Positions 1 through 10,259 of a DNA stretch of 35,105 nt are shown piece after piece; the stretch's first letter is position 1, and each line of letters starts with the position of its first letter. A program made the position numbers and the translations under genes. The stretch comes from Bacteroidota bacterium. GTDB lineage: Bacteria; Bacteroidota; Bacteroidia; Flavobacteriales_F; PHOS-HE28. The stretch lies in contig JAFDZF010000193.1 of assembly GCA_018267055.1 (NCBI GenBank), positions 1-35,105 of the forward strand, read 5' to 3'. The notes below the pieces were generated by a model. It had not been told where the DNA came from. It was given only the letters and a program-made list of their open reading frames with translations, and ran no database searches.

Positions 1-2041
<2,041 letters not shown>

Positions 2042-2069
2042 GGTTGAATGCGGTCTCTGGGAAGGGCCG

Positions 2070-2077
2070 CAAAGATA
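2070..2077 (-). promoter_or_regulatory. Predicted -7 box of the gcvP promoter
   Basis: The minus strand reads TATCTTTG, a perfect match to the Bacteroidota -7 consensus TAnnTTTG, 28 nt before the gcvP ATG. No clear -33 TTG was found at the usual 19-21 nt distance. Transcription would start roughly 20 nt before the start codon. Confidence 0.6.
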
Positions 2078-2189
2078 GGATCGGGGGCATGGCCCATCCC
2101 CACGCACGGACCATCGCTCGCGGTCGGCCCGTGCGGCCCGCCCCGGGAAGGGCCATCGTCCCGTTTTCCGATCCATCTTCGCGGCAACG

Positions 2190-2816
2190 ATGCGCCTCCC
2201 CCTTGTCGCCCTGCTCGCCGCGCTGGTGGGCTCCTGCTCCGCGCAGGACAAGATCAGCCTGATGAACGGCCAGGAGTTCCAGGCGAAGGTGATCGCGCAG
2301 AGCACCCTGGAGATCCGCTACCTGCTGCCCAAGGGCCGGCGGATGGTGGAGCGGTCCGAGCCCACCGAGAGCGTGTTCAGCGTTACCGACAGCACGGGCA
2401 ACGAACGGATCTGGTATTTCATGGACCCCGCGTTCGGCAATGAGTACACCATCCCCGAGATGCGCTGGTTCATGAACGGGGAGCGCGACGCCCGCAAGGG
2501 GTACAAGCCCCTCCTGCCGATGATCGGCGGCTTCGTGCTCGGCGCAGGCCTCGTCATCGGGCTCGACCTGGAGGTGAACTCGCTGCTGATCCCGCCGGTG
2601 TATGCCGGGGCCATGGCCTGGCCCCGCGTGAACGTGACGCGCGGGTCGATCACCGACCCCAACATGGAGGGCGACCCCATCTATGCCACGGGTTACAGCG
2701 CGGCGGCGCGCCCCAAGCGCGTGGTGCGCTGCCTGCTCTCGGCTGCGGCGGGTGTCGCGGTGGGGCTGGCGGTGCGCCAGCTCATCATCAACCCGAACAA
2801 CCCGGACACGTACTGA
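2190..2816 (+). CDS. Exported hypothetical membrane protein, 208 aa
   Basis: I do not recognise a named family. The N-terminus MRLPLVALLAALVGSCSAQ is a signal peptide; VGSC could serve as a lipobox (Cys16), or signal peptidase I could cut before Gln19, as is common in this phylum. A short region (about residues 20-75: DKISLMNGQEFQAKVIAQS and following) looks like the small beta-rich module of Bacteroidota exported proteins that starts with a 'dkI.l.nG....kV' pattern. Two hydrophobic, glycine-rich segments follow (about 110-130 and 172-192) and could span a membrane. The ATG at 2190 is chosen because it gives the signal peptide directly. The next gene begins 3 nt after the stop, so the two are probably co-transcribed. 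Function is unknown; an envelope location is inferred. Confidence 0.75.
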   Translation: MRLPLVALLAALVGSCSAQDKISLMNGQEFQAKVIAQSTLEIRYLLPKGRRMVERSEPTESVFSVTDSTGNERIWYFMDPAFGNEYTIPEMRWFMNGERDARKGYKPLLPMIGGFVLGAGLVIGLDLEVNSLLIPPVYAGAMAWPRVNVTRGSITDPNMEGDPIYATGYSAAARPKRVVRCLLSAAAGVAVGLAVRQLIINPNNPDTY

Positions 2817-2819
2817 CCG

Positions 2820-3686
2820 ATGACCGGTCCGATCCGCCACCCCGCGCTGCGCTGGCTGATCTACGGCCACCTCTGGCTCGCCCTGGCGGTGGCGGCGCAG
2901 ACGCTGTGGACGGGCCTCTTCCTGCATGAAGGCACGCCGGTGGGCCGCTATGCCCTGGCGGCCGCCCTCGGCGCGTACGCCGCCTATGGCGTGATGCGGC
3001 TGGCCCGTGCGCGCGGCCCGGAGCACGTGCGCTATCCCAACCTGCAGTGGTACCACCGCCACCGCGGGCTGCTCACCGTGCTGGTGGGCGTTGCGGGCGT
3101 GGCGGCCTTCGTGCTGCTGTGGCCGCTGTGGCCCGTGGCCTGGCCGTGGCTGGTGCCCGCCATCGTGCTCGCCTTCTTCTATGTCACGCCCTTCACCACG
3201 GCGAAGGGCACCGGCATCGGCCTGCGCTCCATCCCGTTCGTCAAGGCCTTCCTCATCGCGGTGCTGTGGGCGGTGGTCACCGTGGCGGTGCCGGTGCGGC
3301 TGGACCCCTACGGGCACACCGACCTCACCGTGGCCGCCATGGCCTGCATGCGCGTGCCGCTGATCCTGGCGCTGGCGATCACGTTCGACATCCGCGACCA
3401 GGCCAGCGATGCGCCCGCCCTGCGTACGGTGCCCCTGGTCTTCGGCATCCGCGGGGCCAAGGCCATCGCGCTGCTGCTGCTGGCCTGCTCGGCCCTGTTC
3501 GAGCTCGTCTTCCTGCAGCGCCTGGGGTACGTGGAGGGCAAATGGCTCCTCCTCATCGGCTATGCCTATGCGGCCGTTCTCGTCGTGCGGGCGCGGCCGG
3601 TGCGCGACCCGATCTACTACGCCCTGCTCGTGGACGGGGCGATGGTGGTGGTGCCGCTGTGCGCGTGGGCCGCCACGCTGGTGTAG
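2820..3686 (+). CDS. UbiA-like integral membrane protein (prenyltransferase superfamily), 288 aa
   Basis: UbiA enzymes transfer prenyl chains to aromatic or other acceptors in the membrane, using two Asp-rich motifs. This protein has about eight hydrophobic segments and a clear second motif, TFDIRDQASDAPALRTVP (about residues 189-206), followed by the FGIRGAKAIA segment typical of the superfamily. The first motif (NDxxDxxxD), expected near residues 60-75, is absent; that position reads YAAYGVMRLARARG and is followed by LQWYHRHRGLL. The gene starts 3 nt after the preceding hypothetical protein and converges on hemL with only 2 nt between the stops. Fold assignment is moderately confident from the second motif and topology; substrate is unknown, and loss of the first motif argues against ordinary prenyl transfer. 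Confidence 0.7.
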   Translation: MTGPIRHPALRWLIYGHLWLALAVAAQTLWTGLFLHEGTPVGRYALAAALGAYAAYGVMRLARARGPEHVRYPNLQWYHRHRGLLTVLVGVAGVAAFVLLWPLWPVAWPWLVPAIVLAFFYVTPFTTAKGTGIGLRSIPFVKAFLIAVLWAVVTVAVPVRLDPYGHTDLTVAAMACMRVPLILALAITFDIRDQASDAPALRTVPLVFGIRGAKAIALLLLACSALFELVFLQRLGYVEGKWLLLIGYAYAAVLVVRARPVRDPIYYALLVDGAMVVVPLCAWAATLV

Positions 3687-3688
3687 CC

Positions 3689-5002
3689 TCAGCCCAGCAC
3701 CGCGTCCAGCGCCGAGCGGAACGCCTCGACGAGGCGCGTGACGTGCGCATCGGTGTGCGCGTCGGAGAGGAAGCCCACTTCATAGCCCGAGGGCGCCGCG
3801 TACACCCCGCGTTCCAACAGCGCCGCGTGCAGCTTCCCGTAGGTGCGCATGCTGCCGGGCCGGATGGCGTCGGCGCGCTGGACGTGCGCGCTGCGCGCAT
3901 CGGCCGACCGCGCCTGGAAGAAGCCCCAGAAGATGGAACCCACGTGGTCGATGGCATAGGCGTAGCCCTTCTGCCGGGCATGGGCGTTCACGCCTTCGCA
4001 GAGCGTGCGCGTGCGGGCCTCCAGGTCCGTATAGAACCCGGGGCGCAGGCAGGCCGTCAGCTGGGCATGGCCGGCCGCCATGGCCACCGGGTTGCCGCTG
4101 AGGGTGCCGGCCTGGTACACCGGCCCGTCGGGCGCGATCAGCTTCATCAGCGCGGCGGGCCCGCCGTAGGCGCCCACGGGCATGCCCCCGCCGATGATCT
4201 TGCCGTAGGTCACCAGGTCGGGCACGATGCCGTAGAGCATGGACGCGCCGCCGAAGCCCACGCGGAACCCGCTGATCACCTCGTCGAAGATCAGCAGGGC
4301 GCCGTGGCGCGAACAGAGTTCGCGCAGCTGCAGCAGGAAGGAACGGTCCTGCAGCAGCAGGCCGTTGTTCGCGGGCACCGGCTCGATGATGGCGCAGGCG
4401 AGGCGGTCGCCGTGCGTGGCGAACGCCTGCTCGAGGGCCGCCGGGTCGTTGAGCGGCACCACCACGGTGAGCTCCGCCAGGGCTTGCGGCACGCCGGCCG
4501 AGGAGGAGGTGCCCAAGGTGGCGAGGCCGCTGCCGGCGTTCACCAGCAGGCTGTCGAAGTGGCCGTGGTAGCAGCCGTCGAACTTCAGCACGAGGTCGCG
4601 CCGGGTGGCGCCGCGCGCGAGGCGGATGGCGCTCATCACCGCCTCGGTGCCGCTGCTCATGAACCGGATGCGCTCCACGAAGGGCACGTGGTCCACGATC
4701 AGCCGGCCGAGCGTGTTCTCCTCCTCGGTGGGGGCGCCGAACGAGGAGCCCTTGGCGGCCGTGCGCGTGATGGCCTCCACCACCGCGGGGTGCGCGTGGC
4801 CGAGGATCAGCGGGCCCCAGCTCCCGCAGAGGTCGATGAAGCGGTTGCCGTCCGCATCCACCACCTCCGCGCCTTCGCCGCGTTGGAAGAAGAGGGGTGT
4901 GCCGCCCACCGAGCGGAAGGCTCGCACGGGCGAGTTCACCCCGCCGGGGAAGAGGTGCAGGGCTTCCTGGTACAGGGCTTCGGATCGTTCGCGTCGCAGC
5001 AT
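3689..5002 (-). CDS. hemL: Glutamate-1-semialdehyde 2,1-aminomutase
   Basis: HemL converts glutamate-1-semialdehyde to 5-aminolevulinate, the last step of the C5 route to tetrapyrroles, using pyridoxamine/pyridoxal phosphate. The 437-residue product matches the family length. It opens with LFPGGVNSPVRAFRSVGGTP (about 18-37), carries LIFDEVISGFRVG with the cofactor Asp240, and then LVTYGKIIGGGMPVGAYGG with the PLP lysine at about 268. GSWGPLILGHAHP (61-72) and FMSSGTEAVMSAIRLAR are also typical. The gene is convergent with the UbiA-like gene and divergent from kynU across 60 nt. hemH lies 27 kb away in this window, so haem genes are dispersed. No clear -7 box was identified for this gene. Confidence 0.97.
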   Translation of the reverse strand: MLRRERSEALYQEALHLFPGGVNSPVRAFRSVGGTPLFFQRGEGAEVVDADGNRFIDLCGSWGPLILGHAHPAVVEAITRTAAKGSSFGAPTEEENTLGRLIVDHVPFVERIRFMSSGTEAVMSAIRLARGATRRDLVLKFDGCYHGHFDSLLVNAGSGLATLGTSSSAGVPQALAELTVVVPLNDPAALEQAFATHGDRLACAIIEPVPANNGLLLQDRSFLLQLRELCSRHGALLIFDEVISGFRVGFGGASMLYGIVPDLVTYGKIIGGGMPVGAYGGPAALMKLIAPDGPVYQAGTLSGNPVAMAAGHAQLTACLRPGFYTDLEARTRTLCEGVNAHARQKGYAYAIDHVGSIFWGFFQARSADARSAHVQRADAIRPGSMRTYGKLHAALLERGVYAAPSGYEVGFLSDAHTDAHVTRLVEAFRSALDAVLG

Positions 5003-5036
5003 GTCGGAGGTCGTTCGCTCGGGGTGGCGAAGCTCC

Positions 5037-5044
5037 TACTTTTG
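5037..5044 (+). promoter_or_regulatory. Predicted -7 box of the kynU-kmo operon
   Basis: TACTTTTG fits TAnnTTTG exactly and sits 18 nt before the kynU ATG, within the 60-nt divergent gap to hemL. The -33 region has TTC rather than TTG at about 20 nt spacing. It also helps decide the kynU start: translation upstream of this box is not expected. Confidence 0.6.
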
Positions 5045-5062
5045 GCGCGCTTCACCGGTCAC

Positions 5063-6358
5063 ATGTCCGCAACATTCCAGCACACGGCGGAATATGCCCG
5101 CCGCATGGACGAGCAGGACCCCCTGCGCGCGTTCCGCGATGAGTTCCTGTTCCCCCAGCACGACGGCCGCCCGGCGATCTACTTCACCGGCAATTCGCTC
5201 GGCCTCCAGCCGAAGGCCGCGGCCGCCGCGCTGAAGCAGGAGCTCGACGACTGGGCCGCCTTCGGGGTGGAAGGGCATTTCCAGGCGAAGCACCCCTGGT
5301 ACAGCTACCACGAGGAGCTCACCGCCGGCACCGCTCGCCTGGTGGGCGCGCTGCCCGAGGAGGTGGTGGTGATGAACCAGCTCACCAGCAACCTCCACTT
5401 CCTGCTGGTCTCGTTCTACCGCCCCGCCGGCAAGCGCGTGAAGATCCTGTGCGAGCAGCGGCCGTTCCCCAGCGACACCTACGCCCTGGCCTCCCAGATC
5501 CGCTTCCACGGCCTCGACCCGAAGGATGCGCTGGTGGAGATGACGCCCCGCGCCGGTGAGCACACGCTGCGGACCACCGACATCCTGGACCGGATCGCGG
5601 AGCTGGACGACACCCTGGCCCTGGTGCTCTTCGGCGGCGTCAACTTCTACACCGGCCAGGCCTTCGACATGCGGCGCATCACGGAGGAAGCGCATCGCGT
5701 GGGCGCGCTCGCCGGCTATGACCTGGCGCATGCCGCGGGCAACCTGCACCTGCAGCTGCATGCGTGGGAGGCCGACTTCGCCTGCTGGTGCAGCTACAAG
5801 TACCTGAACAGCGGCCCGGGCGGCGTGGCGGGGGCCTTCGTGCACCAGCGCCACTTGAAGGCCGACCTGCCACGGTTCGCCGGCTGGTGGGGGCACGACA
5901 AGGCCACGCGTTTCCGGATGGCCCCCGAGTTCTCCCCGATGCCCACCGCCGAAGGCTGGCAGGTGAGCAACGCCCCGGTGCTGCCCATGGCCGTGCACCG
6001 CGTGGCCCTGGAGCAGTTCGACCGCGCGGGCATCGAGCGGCTGCGCGCGAAGAGCGAACAGCTCACCGCCTACCTGGAGGCCACCGTCCGCCACGTCGGC
6101 GCCAAGCACGACGTCCGCCTGGAGGTGATCACGCCCAGCGACACCGCCCAGCGCGGCTGCCAGCTTTCCATCCTCGCGCACGGCATGGGCCGCGGCCTTT
6201 TCGACCAGCTGACGGCCCGCGGCGTCTTCGTGGACTGGCGCGAGCCCAATGTGATCCGCATGGCACCGGTGCCGCTGTACAACAGCTTCGAGGACGTCTT
6301 CCGCTGCGGGGAGATCCTTTCGGCGTGCGTGGCCTTGAACGTGGGCATGAACGCATGA
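5063..6358 (+). CDS. kynU: Kynureninase
   Basis: Kynureninase is a PLP enzyme that cleaves kynurenine or 3-hydroxykynurenine to (3-hydroxy)anthranilate and alanine. The 431-residue protein has normal family length. Visible landmarks are IYFTGNSLGLQPKA (39-52), GHFQAKHPWYSYHE (71-84), VVMNQLTSNLHFLL (102-115), the cofactor-binding YDLAHAAGN (Asp220, His223) and the Schiff-base lysine in WCSYKYLNSGPGG (Lys246). The frame stays open far upstream, but the ATG at 5063 is chosen because homology begins there and a TACTTTTG promoter box precedes it. Its stop overlaps the start of kmo (ATGA), so the two are translationally coupled. Coupling to a 3-monooxygenase suggests that 3-hydroxykynurenine is the physiological substrate. 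Confidence 0.96.
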   Translation: MSATFQHTAEYARRMDEQDPLRAFRDEFLFPQHDGRPAIYFTGNSLGLQPKAAAAALKQELDDWAAFGVEGHFQAKHPWYSYHEELTAGTARLVGALPEEVVVMNQLTSNLHFLLVSFYRPAGKRVKILCEQRPFPSDTYALASQIRFHGLDPKDALVEMTPRAGEHTLRTTDILDRIAELDDTLALVLFGGVNFYTGQAFDMRRITEEAHRVGALAGYDLAHAAGNLHLQLHAWEADFACWCSYKYLNSGPGGVAGAFVHQRHLKADLPRFAGWWGHDKATRFRMAPEFSPMPTAEGWQVSNAPVLPMAVHRVALEQFDRAGIERLRAKSEQLTAYLEATVRHVGAKHDVRLEVITPSDTAQRGCQLSILAHGMGRGLFDQLTARGVFVDWREPNVIRMAPVPLYNSFEDVFRCGEILSACVALNVGMNA

Positions 6359-7704
6359 AGAACATCACCATCGTCGGCGGCGGGCTGGTGGGCAGCCTCC
6401 TGGCCGTCTTCCTCGGCAGACGCGGGCACACGGTGAACGTGTTCGAGCGCCGTCCCGATCCCCGCACCACCGATGTGTACGCGGGACGCTCCATCAACCT
6501 GGTGGTGAGCCACCGCGGCTGGACCGCCCTGCGCGCGGCCGGGCTGGAGGAGAGCGTGCGCAGCATCACGGTGCCGGTGTACGCCCGCATGACGCACGAC
6601 CGCGACGGCCGCACCACGCGCCTGCCGTACAGCATCGACGACAAGGCCATCTATTCCGTCTCGCGCGGTGAGCTGAACCGCCGCCTGCTGAGCGAGGCCG
6701 AGCGCTCGCCGAACGTCACCCTGCACTTCGACCGGCGCTGCGTGGACGTGGACCTCGGGACGGCCACCTGCCTCTTCCGCGAGAGCGACGGCGCCGCCCA
6801 CAGCGTGAAGGCCGACCTGGTGATCGGCAGCGATGGCGCCTTCAGCGCGGTGCGCGCCAAGATGATGTACGGCCGCTTCAACTACAGCCAGGAGTACATC
6901 GAGCACGACTACAAGGAGATCGCCATCCCCGCCCACGCCGACGGCACACCCAAGCTCGATCCGCAGTGCCTGCACATCTGGCCCCGCCGCTGGTTCATGA
7001 TGATGGGCCTGGCCAACCAGGACGGCGGCTTCACCGGCACCCTCTTCATGCCCAACACCGCCACGCCCCAGGCGCCCGGCTTCGATACGGTGCGGGAGGA
7101 GGCGCAGGTGCGGAAGTTCTTCGCCGAGCAGTTCCCCGACGCGGTGCAGCTGGTGCCCGATATCGCGGAGCAGTACCTGCGCAACCCGCAGAGCTCCCTG
7201 GTGATCGTGCGCTGCGACCCCTGGGTGCATGCCGACAAGGTGGCCCTCATCGGTGACGCGGCCCACGCCATCGTGCCGTTCTACGGTGAGGGCATGAACG
7301 CTGGCTTCGAGGATTGCCGCGTGTTCGCCGAGCTGCTGGACGAGCTGGGCGATGAGGACATGGGCGAGGTGCTGCGCCGCTACAACGCCGCGCGCAAGCC
7401 CAACGGGGACGCCATCGCCGACCTCAGCTTGCGCAACTTCGTCGAGATGCGCGACCTGGTGGCCGACCCCCGCTTCATCCTGCGGAAGAAGATCGAGGGG
7501 CGTCTGCAGGCCCGGCATCCGGACCAGTGGCTGCCGCTCTACAGCCAGGTGAAGTTCAGCGACATCGCCTACAAGGACGCGCTGCGCGAAGGCCAACGCC
7601 ACGACCGCATCATGGAGCAGGTGCTGGCCCTGCCGGACATCGAAGCGCGGTGGGAGAGCGAGGAGGTGGAGCGCACGGCGCTCGCGCTCCTCGATCGGAG
7701 CTGA
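6355..7704 (+). CDS. kmo: Kynurenine 3-monooxygenase (FAD-dependent)
   Basis: KMO hydroxylates L-kynurenine to 3-hydroxykynurenine with NADPH and O2. The 449-residue protein begins MKNITIVGGGLVGSLLAVF, the Rossmann GxGxxG loop for FAD, followed by VNVFERRPDPR, whose Glu would bind the FAD ribose. AGRSINLVVSHRGWTALR (residues 43-60) and the second FAD motif LIGDAAHAIVPFYGEGMNAG are diagnostic of the KMO group within class A flavin hydroxylases. The ATG overlaps the kynU TGA. With kynU it makes 3-hydroxyanthranilate; tryptophan 2,3-dioxygenase, formamidase and 3-hydroxyanthranilate dioxygenase are not in the window. In bacteria this set usually feeds quinolinate and NAD synthesis. The C-terminus (about 400-449) looks soluble rather than membrane-spanning. 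Confidence 0.96.
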   Translation: MKNITIVGGGLVGSLLAVFLGRRGHTVNVFERRPDPRTTDVYAGRSINLVVSHRGWTALRAAGLEESVRSITVPVYARMTHDRDGRTTRLPYSIDDKAIYSVSRGELNRRLLSEAERSPNVTLHFDRRCVDVDLGTATCLFRESDGAAHSVKADLVIGSDGAFSAVRAKMMYGRFNYSQEYIEHDYKEIAIPAHADGTPKLDPQCLHIWPRRWFMMMGLANQDGGFTGTLFMPNTATPQAPGFDTVREEAQVRKFFAEQFPDAVQLVPDIAEQYLRNPQSSLVIVRCDPWVHADKVALIGDAAHAIVPFYGEGMNAGFEDCRVFAELLDELGDEDMGEVLRRYNAARKPNGDAIADLSLRNFVEMRDLVADPRFILRKKIEGRLQARHPDQWLPLYSQVKFSDIAYKDALREGQRHDRIMEQVLALPDIEARWESEEVERTALALLDRS

Positions 7705-7711
7705 AGCCGGA

Positions 7712-9283
7712 TCAATTCACCACGACGCGCGTGACGCGTGTGCCCTGCCCGTCGGTCAGGCGGAGCAGGTAGGTGCCGGTGGCCAGGGCCGGCAGGGCGA
7801 AGGTCTCGCGCTGCGGTCCGGCGCTCCGGGACACGACGCTCAGCGGACGGTCCACCACATGGCCCACGGCATCCACCAGTTCCAGGGACAGGGGGCCGTT
7901 CCCGCGGAGGTCGTACTCCACCGTGAGGTGATCGGTGGCCGGGTTGGGGAAGACGTGGAGGTCCGGGGCCGGGGCCACCGAAGCCACGGACGTGGTGGAT
8001 TCCGTGAGGTAGCGCGCCAGCGCCAGCTCGGTGCGGCCGTCGGACACGGCGAAGCCGATGAGCACCACGCGCCCATCGGGCTGCACGGCCACGGCCCGCG
8101 CCTCGGCCAGCCCGTCGGTGCCCATCGGGGTGATCAGGTGGCCGTTGGTGCCGAAGGCCGGATCCACGCCGCACTGCGCGTCCATGCGCACCAGGCCGAA
8201 GTGGTGGCCGCCCCCGTCGTCGATGGTGCCCGAGAGGTACATCCGGCCGTCGCCGTCGATCGCCACGTCATGGCCCACGCTGGTGTGCGGGCCCTGGTCC
8301 ATCATCATCAGCGCACCGCTCTGCTGCTGGTCGCCGTCCTCCTGCAGGTGCATGTAGGTCATCTGCGGACCGTCGTTGGTGCCGCGCCCCACCACCATGT
8401 AATCGCCATCGGGCGTGCGGACCACGTTGTTCGCCCAGTTGGGGCCGTCGGTCCAGGAGAAGTAGCTGCCGCCGAAGCCGTCGAGGTCGCCATCGCTGCG
8501 CACCTTCATCTTGAAGGCCGATGCGCCGGGCGCATTGGGGATGAGGCAGCCGCCCACCGCGATGATGTCGCCGCCCTCGGTGACCGCGATGCCCTGGACC
8601 TGCTCGCGGAAATAGCCCGCGCCCATGAAGCCCAGGCCGAATTTCGCATAGCCGTTGCCGCTGAAGGTCCCGTCGAGCTCGCCCGAGGTCTGGTAGCGGG
8701 CCACCAGGGCCTGGGTGTCGCCCCCGGTGAGCTCGGCCGTGCCGCCCACGATCAGCTTGCCGTTCGGGGCCAGCAGCAGCGTGTTCGCCGCCGCGGACCA
8801 GCCGGTGGGCAGGCTGGTGACCACCACGCCGTCGTTCCCGAAATCGGGGTCGGGAGCGCCGGTGGCATCATACCGCACCAGCACGATGCTGCCCGTGCCC
8901 TGCGGGGACGTGGAGCGCGTGCCCGCCACCACGATATGGCCGTCGGGTTGCAGGGCCAGGCCGTGGGCGTCCTCGTGCAGGCCGCCGCCATCGCTGAGCA
9001 CCACGCCGTTGTTCCCGAAATCCATGTCGGGGGTGCCGTCGGCATGGAAGCGCAGGAGCGCGAAACGATCGATGCCGCCGACCATCGCCGTGGCGGCCAC
9101 CAGCAGGGCGCCGTCGGGCTGCACCGCCAGATCCACGCCCGAGAGGTATTCGGCGCCGGGCAGGGAGACGGTGAAACGGCCGTTGCCCGGGAAGGTGGGG
9201 TCGAGCTCGCCCTGCTGCGATCGGGCGGTGCCGCATAACAGGAAGGCAGCGAACGCGACGATGTATGCCTGCTGACGATCCAC
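7712..9283 (-). CDS. Secreted delta-60 repeat protein with T9SS type A sorting domain
   Basis: Probable extracellular or surface beta-propeller-like protein of unknown ligand. After a signal peptide (MDRQQAYIVAFAAFLLCGTA) the chain is built from delta-60-type repeats of about 55-60 residues, e.g. LAVQPDGALLVAATA, LRFHADGTPDMDFGNNGVV, LALQPDGHIVVAGT and VRYDATGAPDPDFGNDGVV. The last 80 or so residues carry LHVFPNPATDHLTVEY and end GTYLLRLTDGQGTRVTRVVV, a T9SS type A C-terminal signal. The frame is open to an ATG at 9358, but the GTG at 9283 is preferred: it puts the signal peptide at the N-terminus and lies downstream of a TACCTTCG box, whereas the upstream ATG would precede the promoter. Product is then 523 residues. 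It converges on kmo with 7 nt between stops. Confidence 0.88.
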   Translation of the reverse strand: MDRQQAYIVAFAAFLLCGTARSQQGELDPTFPGNGRFTVSLPGAEYLSGVDLAVQPDGALLVAATAMVGGIDRFALLRFHADGTPDMDFGNNGVVLSDGGGLHEDAHGLALQPDGHIVVAGTRSTSPQGTGSIVLVRYDATGAPDPDFGNDGVVVTSLPTGWSAAANTLLLAPNGKLIVGGTAELTGGDTQALVARYQTSGELDGTFSGNGYAKFGLGFMGAGYFREQVQGIAVTEGGDIIAVGGCLIPNAPGASAFKMKVRSDGDLDGFGGSYFSWTDGPNWANNVVRTPDGDYMVVGRGTNDGPQMTYMHLQEDGDQQQSGALMMMDQGPHTSVGHDVAIDGDGRMYLSGTIDDGGGHHFGLVRMDAQCGVDPAFGTNGHLITPMGTDGLAEARAVAVQPDGRVVLIGFAVSDGRTELALARYLTESTTSVASVAPAPDLHVFPNPATDHLTVEYDLRGNGPLSLELVDAVGHVVDRPLSVVSRSAGPQRETFALPALATGTYLLRLTDGQGTRVTRVVVN

Positions 9284-9303
9284 GGATCGAGGATGACCTA
9301 CGA

Positions 9304-9311
9304 CGAAGGTA
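9304..9311 (-). promoter_or_regulatory. Predicted -7 box of the delta-60 repeat gene
   Basis: The minus strand reads TACCTTCG, TAnnTTTG with one change (TTCG), 20 nt before the GTG start at 9283. Upstream, 9317-9332 is a perfect 6-bp inverted repeat (CCCCGG / CCGGGG, 4-nt loop) in the place where a -33 contact or operator would lie. Confidence 0.45.
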
Positions 9312-9410
9312 ATGCTCCCCGGACGCCCGGGGGGAATCCCACGAACGAACGTTGACACTTCCGGACGCGTTCGACCGTTCTAAGGTGGCCTGCCGCCGTT
9401 GTTTTGGCCC

Positions 9411-10259
9411 ATGGTCCGCGCCTGCACCCTCCTGTTCGCCGTGCTGCTCGCCTGTTCAGCGGTGGCCCAGAAGCTCTACGACCGGAAGCGGCCCGAGATC
9501 TTCCCCACGGACAACCGCATGCGGCTCAGCGGGTTCTACTTCGCGCCGGGCCTCACCTACACGCTGCCGCGCTTCAACGACAAGGAGGAAGAGGTCTTCC
9601 GCAACGCGGACACCACCTACACGGCCGTCTTCGACCCCGATGGCGCCCTGGGCCTCTACCTGGAGGCGGGCTGGTTCATCGCCACCGGCGACCCGGTGAT
9701 CCTGGATTACTGGGACTTCGGGATCGCCTACAAGCAGCTGAAGGGCAAGGAAGGCTTCACCAGCAAGCTGGTCCGGGGCGACAGCATCGGGGAGCTGATG
9801 GGGGAGGGGCGCTTCAACGACCAGCACCTCACGGCACACGTGAACGCCAACAAGCTCTTCCAGGTCAAGGACTACCAGTTCATCCAGCTGAGCCTGGGCG
9901 CCAACCTGGACTACCGTTTCGGCACCTCGCGCAGCTATACGGCCGGCGTGGGGACCTTGAACCGGCAGGACTTCCCGCCGGAGCTGATCGGCCAGGTGCA
10001 CGCCAAGCTGGGCTATGGTTTCAAGGTGACGCAGCGGCTCCTGATCATCCCCGCGCTGGAGACGCCCATCTTCAGCATCGCGCCGGGCGACGACGGCCGC
10101 TTCGGGGCCCTGCAATGGTTCAGCAGCGACTACCGCCCCATCATCCTCAGTGTGCGCTTCCTGTTCCTGCGCTACCCCACGGGCTTCAAGTGCGTGCCGG
10201 TACGCAACAACGAGTTCGAGAAGCACAAGGTGCTGAACCCGAGCTACGAGCGCAGGTAG
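9411..10259 (+). CDS. Probable outer-membrane beta-barrel protein, 282 aa
   Basis: No family recognised. MVRACTLLFAVLLACSAVAQ is a signal peptide ending in AQ, typical for this phylum. The mature part alternates short hydrophobic strands and polar loops (GFYFAPGLTYTLPRF, LGLYLEAGWFIATG, DFGIAYKQLKG, FIQLSLGANLDYRFG, VHAKLGYGFKV, PIILSVRFLFLRY), as in 8- to 12-stranded outer-membrane barrels, but the C-terminus continues about 30 residues past the last strand (to NPSYERR) instead of ending in an aromatic residue. The ATG at 9411 is used rather than the in-frame TTG at 9399, because the latter overlaps a possible -7 box (TTGTTTTG, 9399-9406). Its stop codon forms part of a 7-bp repeat array. 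Function unknown. Confidence 0.75.
   Translation: MVRACTLLFAVLLACSAVAQKLYDRKRPEIFPTDNRMRLSGFYFAPGLTYTLPRFNDKEEEVFRNADTTYTAVFDPDGALGLYLEAGWFIATGDPVILDYWDFGIAYKQLKGKEGFTSKLVRGDSIGELMGEGRFNDQHLTAHVNANKLFQVKDYQFIQLSLGANLDYRFGTSRSYTAGVGTLNRQDFPPELIGQVHAKLGYGFKVTQRLLIIPALETPIFSIAPGDDGRFGALQWFSSDYRPIILSVRFLFLRYPTGFKCVPVRNNEFEKHKVLNPSYERR

Noticed and set aside
3047-5062. Upstream in-frame extension of kynureninase to a 1,103-residue protein
   Set aside because: The extension runs antisense through hemL and across the UbiA-like gene, and precedes the kynU promoter; it is not a fusion.
9317-9332. Hairpin CCCCGG-ACGC-CCGGGG as a terminator
   Set aside because: It lies between divergent genes, upstream of the delta-60 promoter, and has no T tract; at most an operator.
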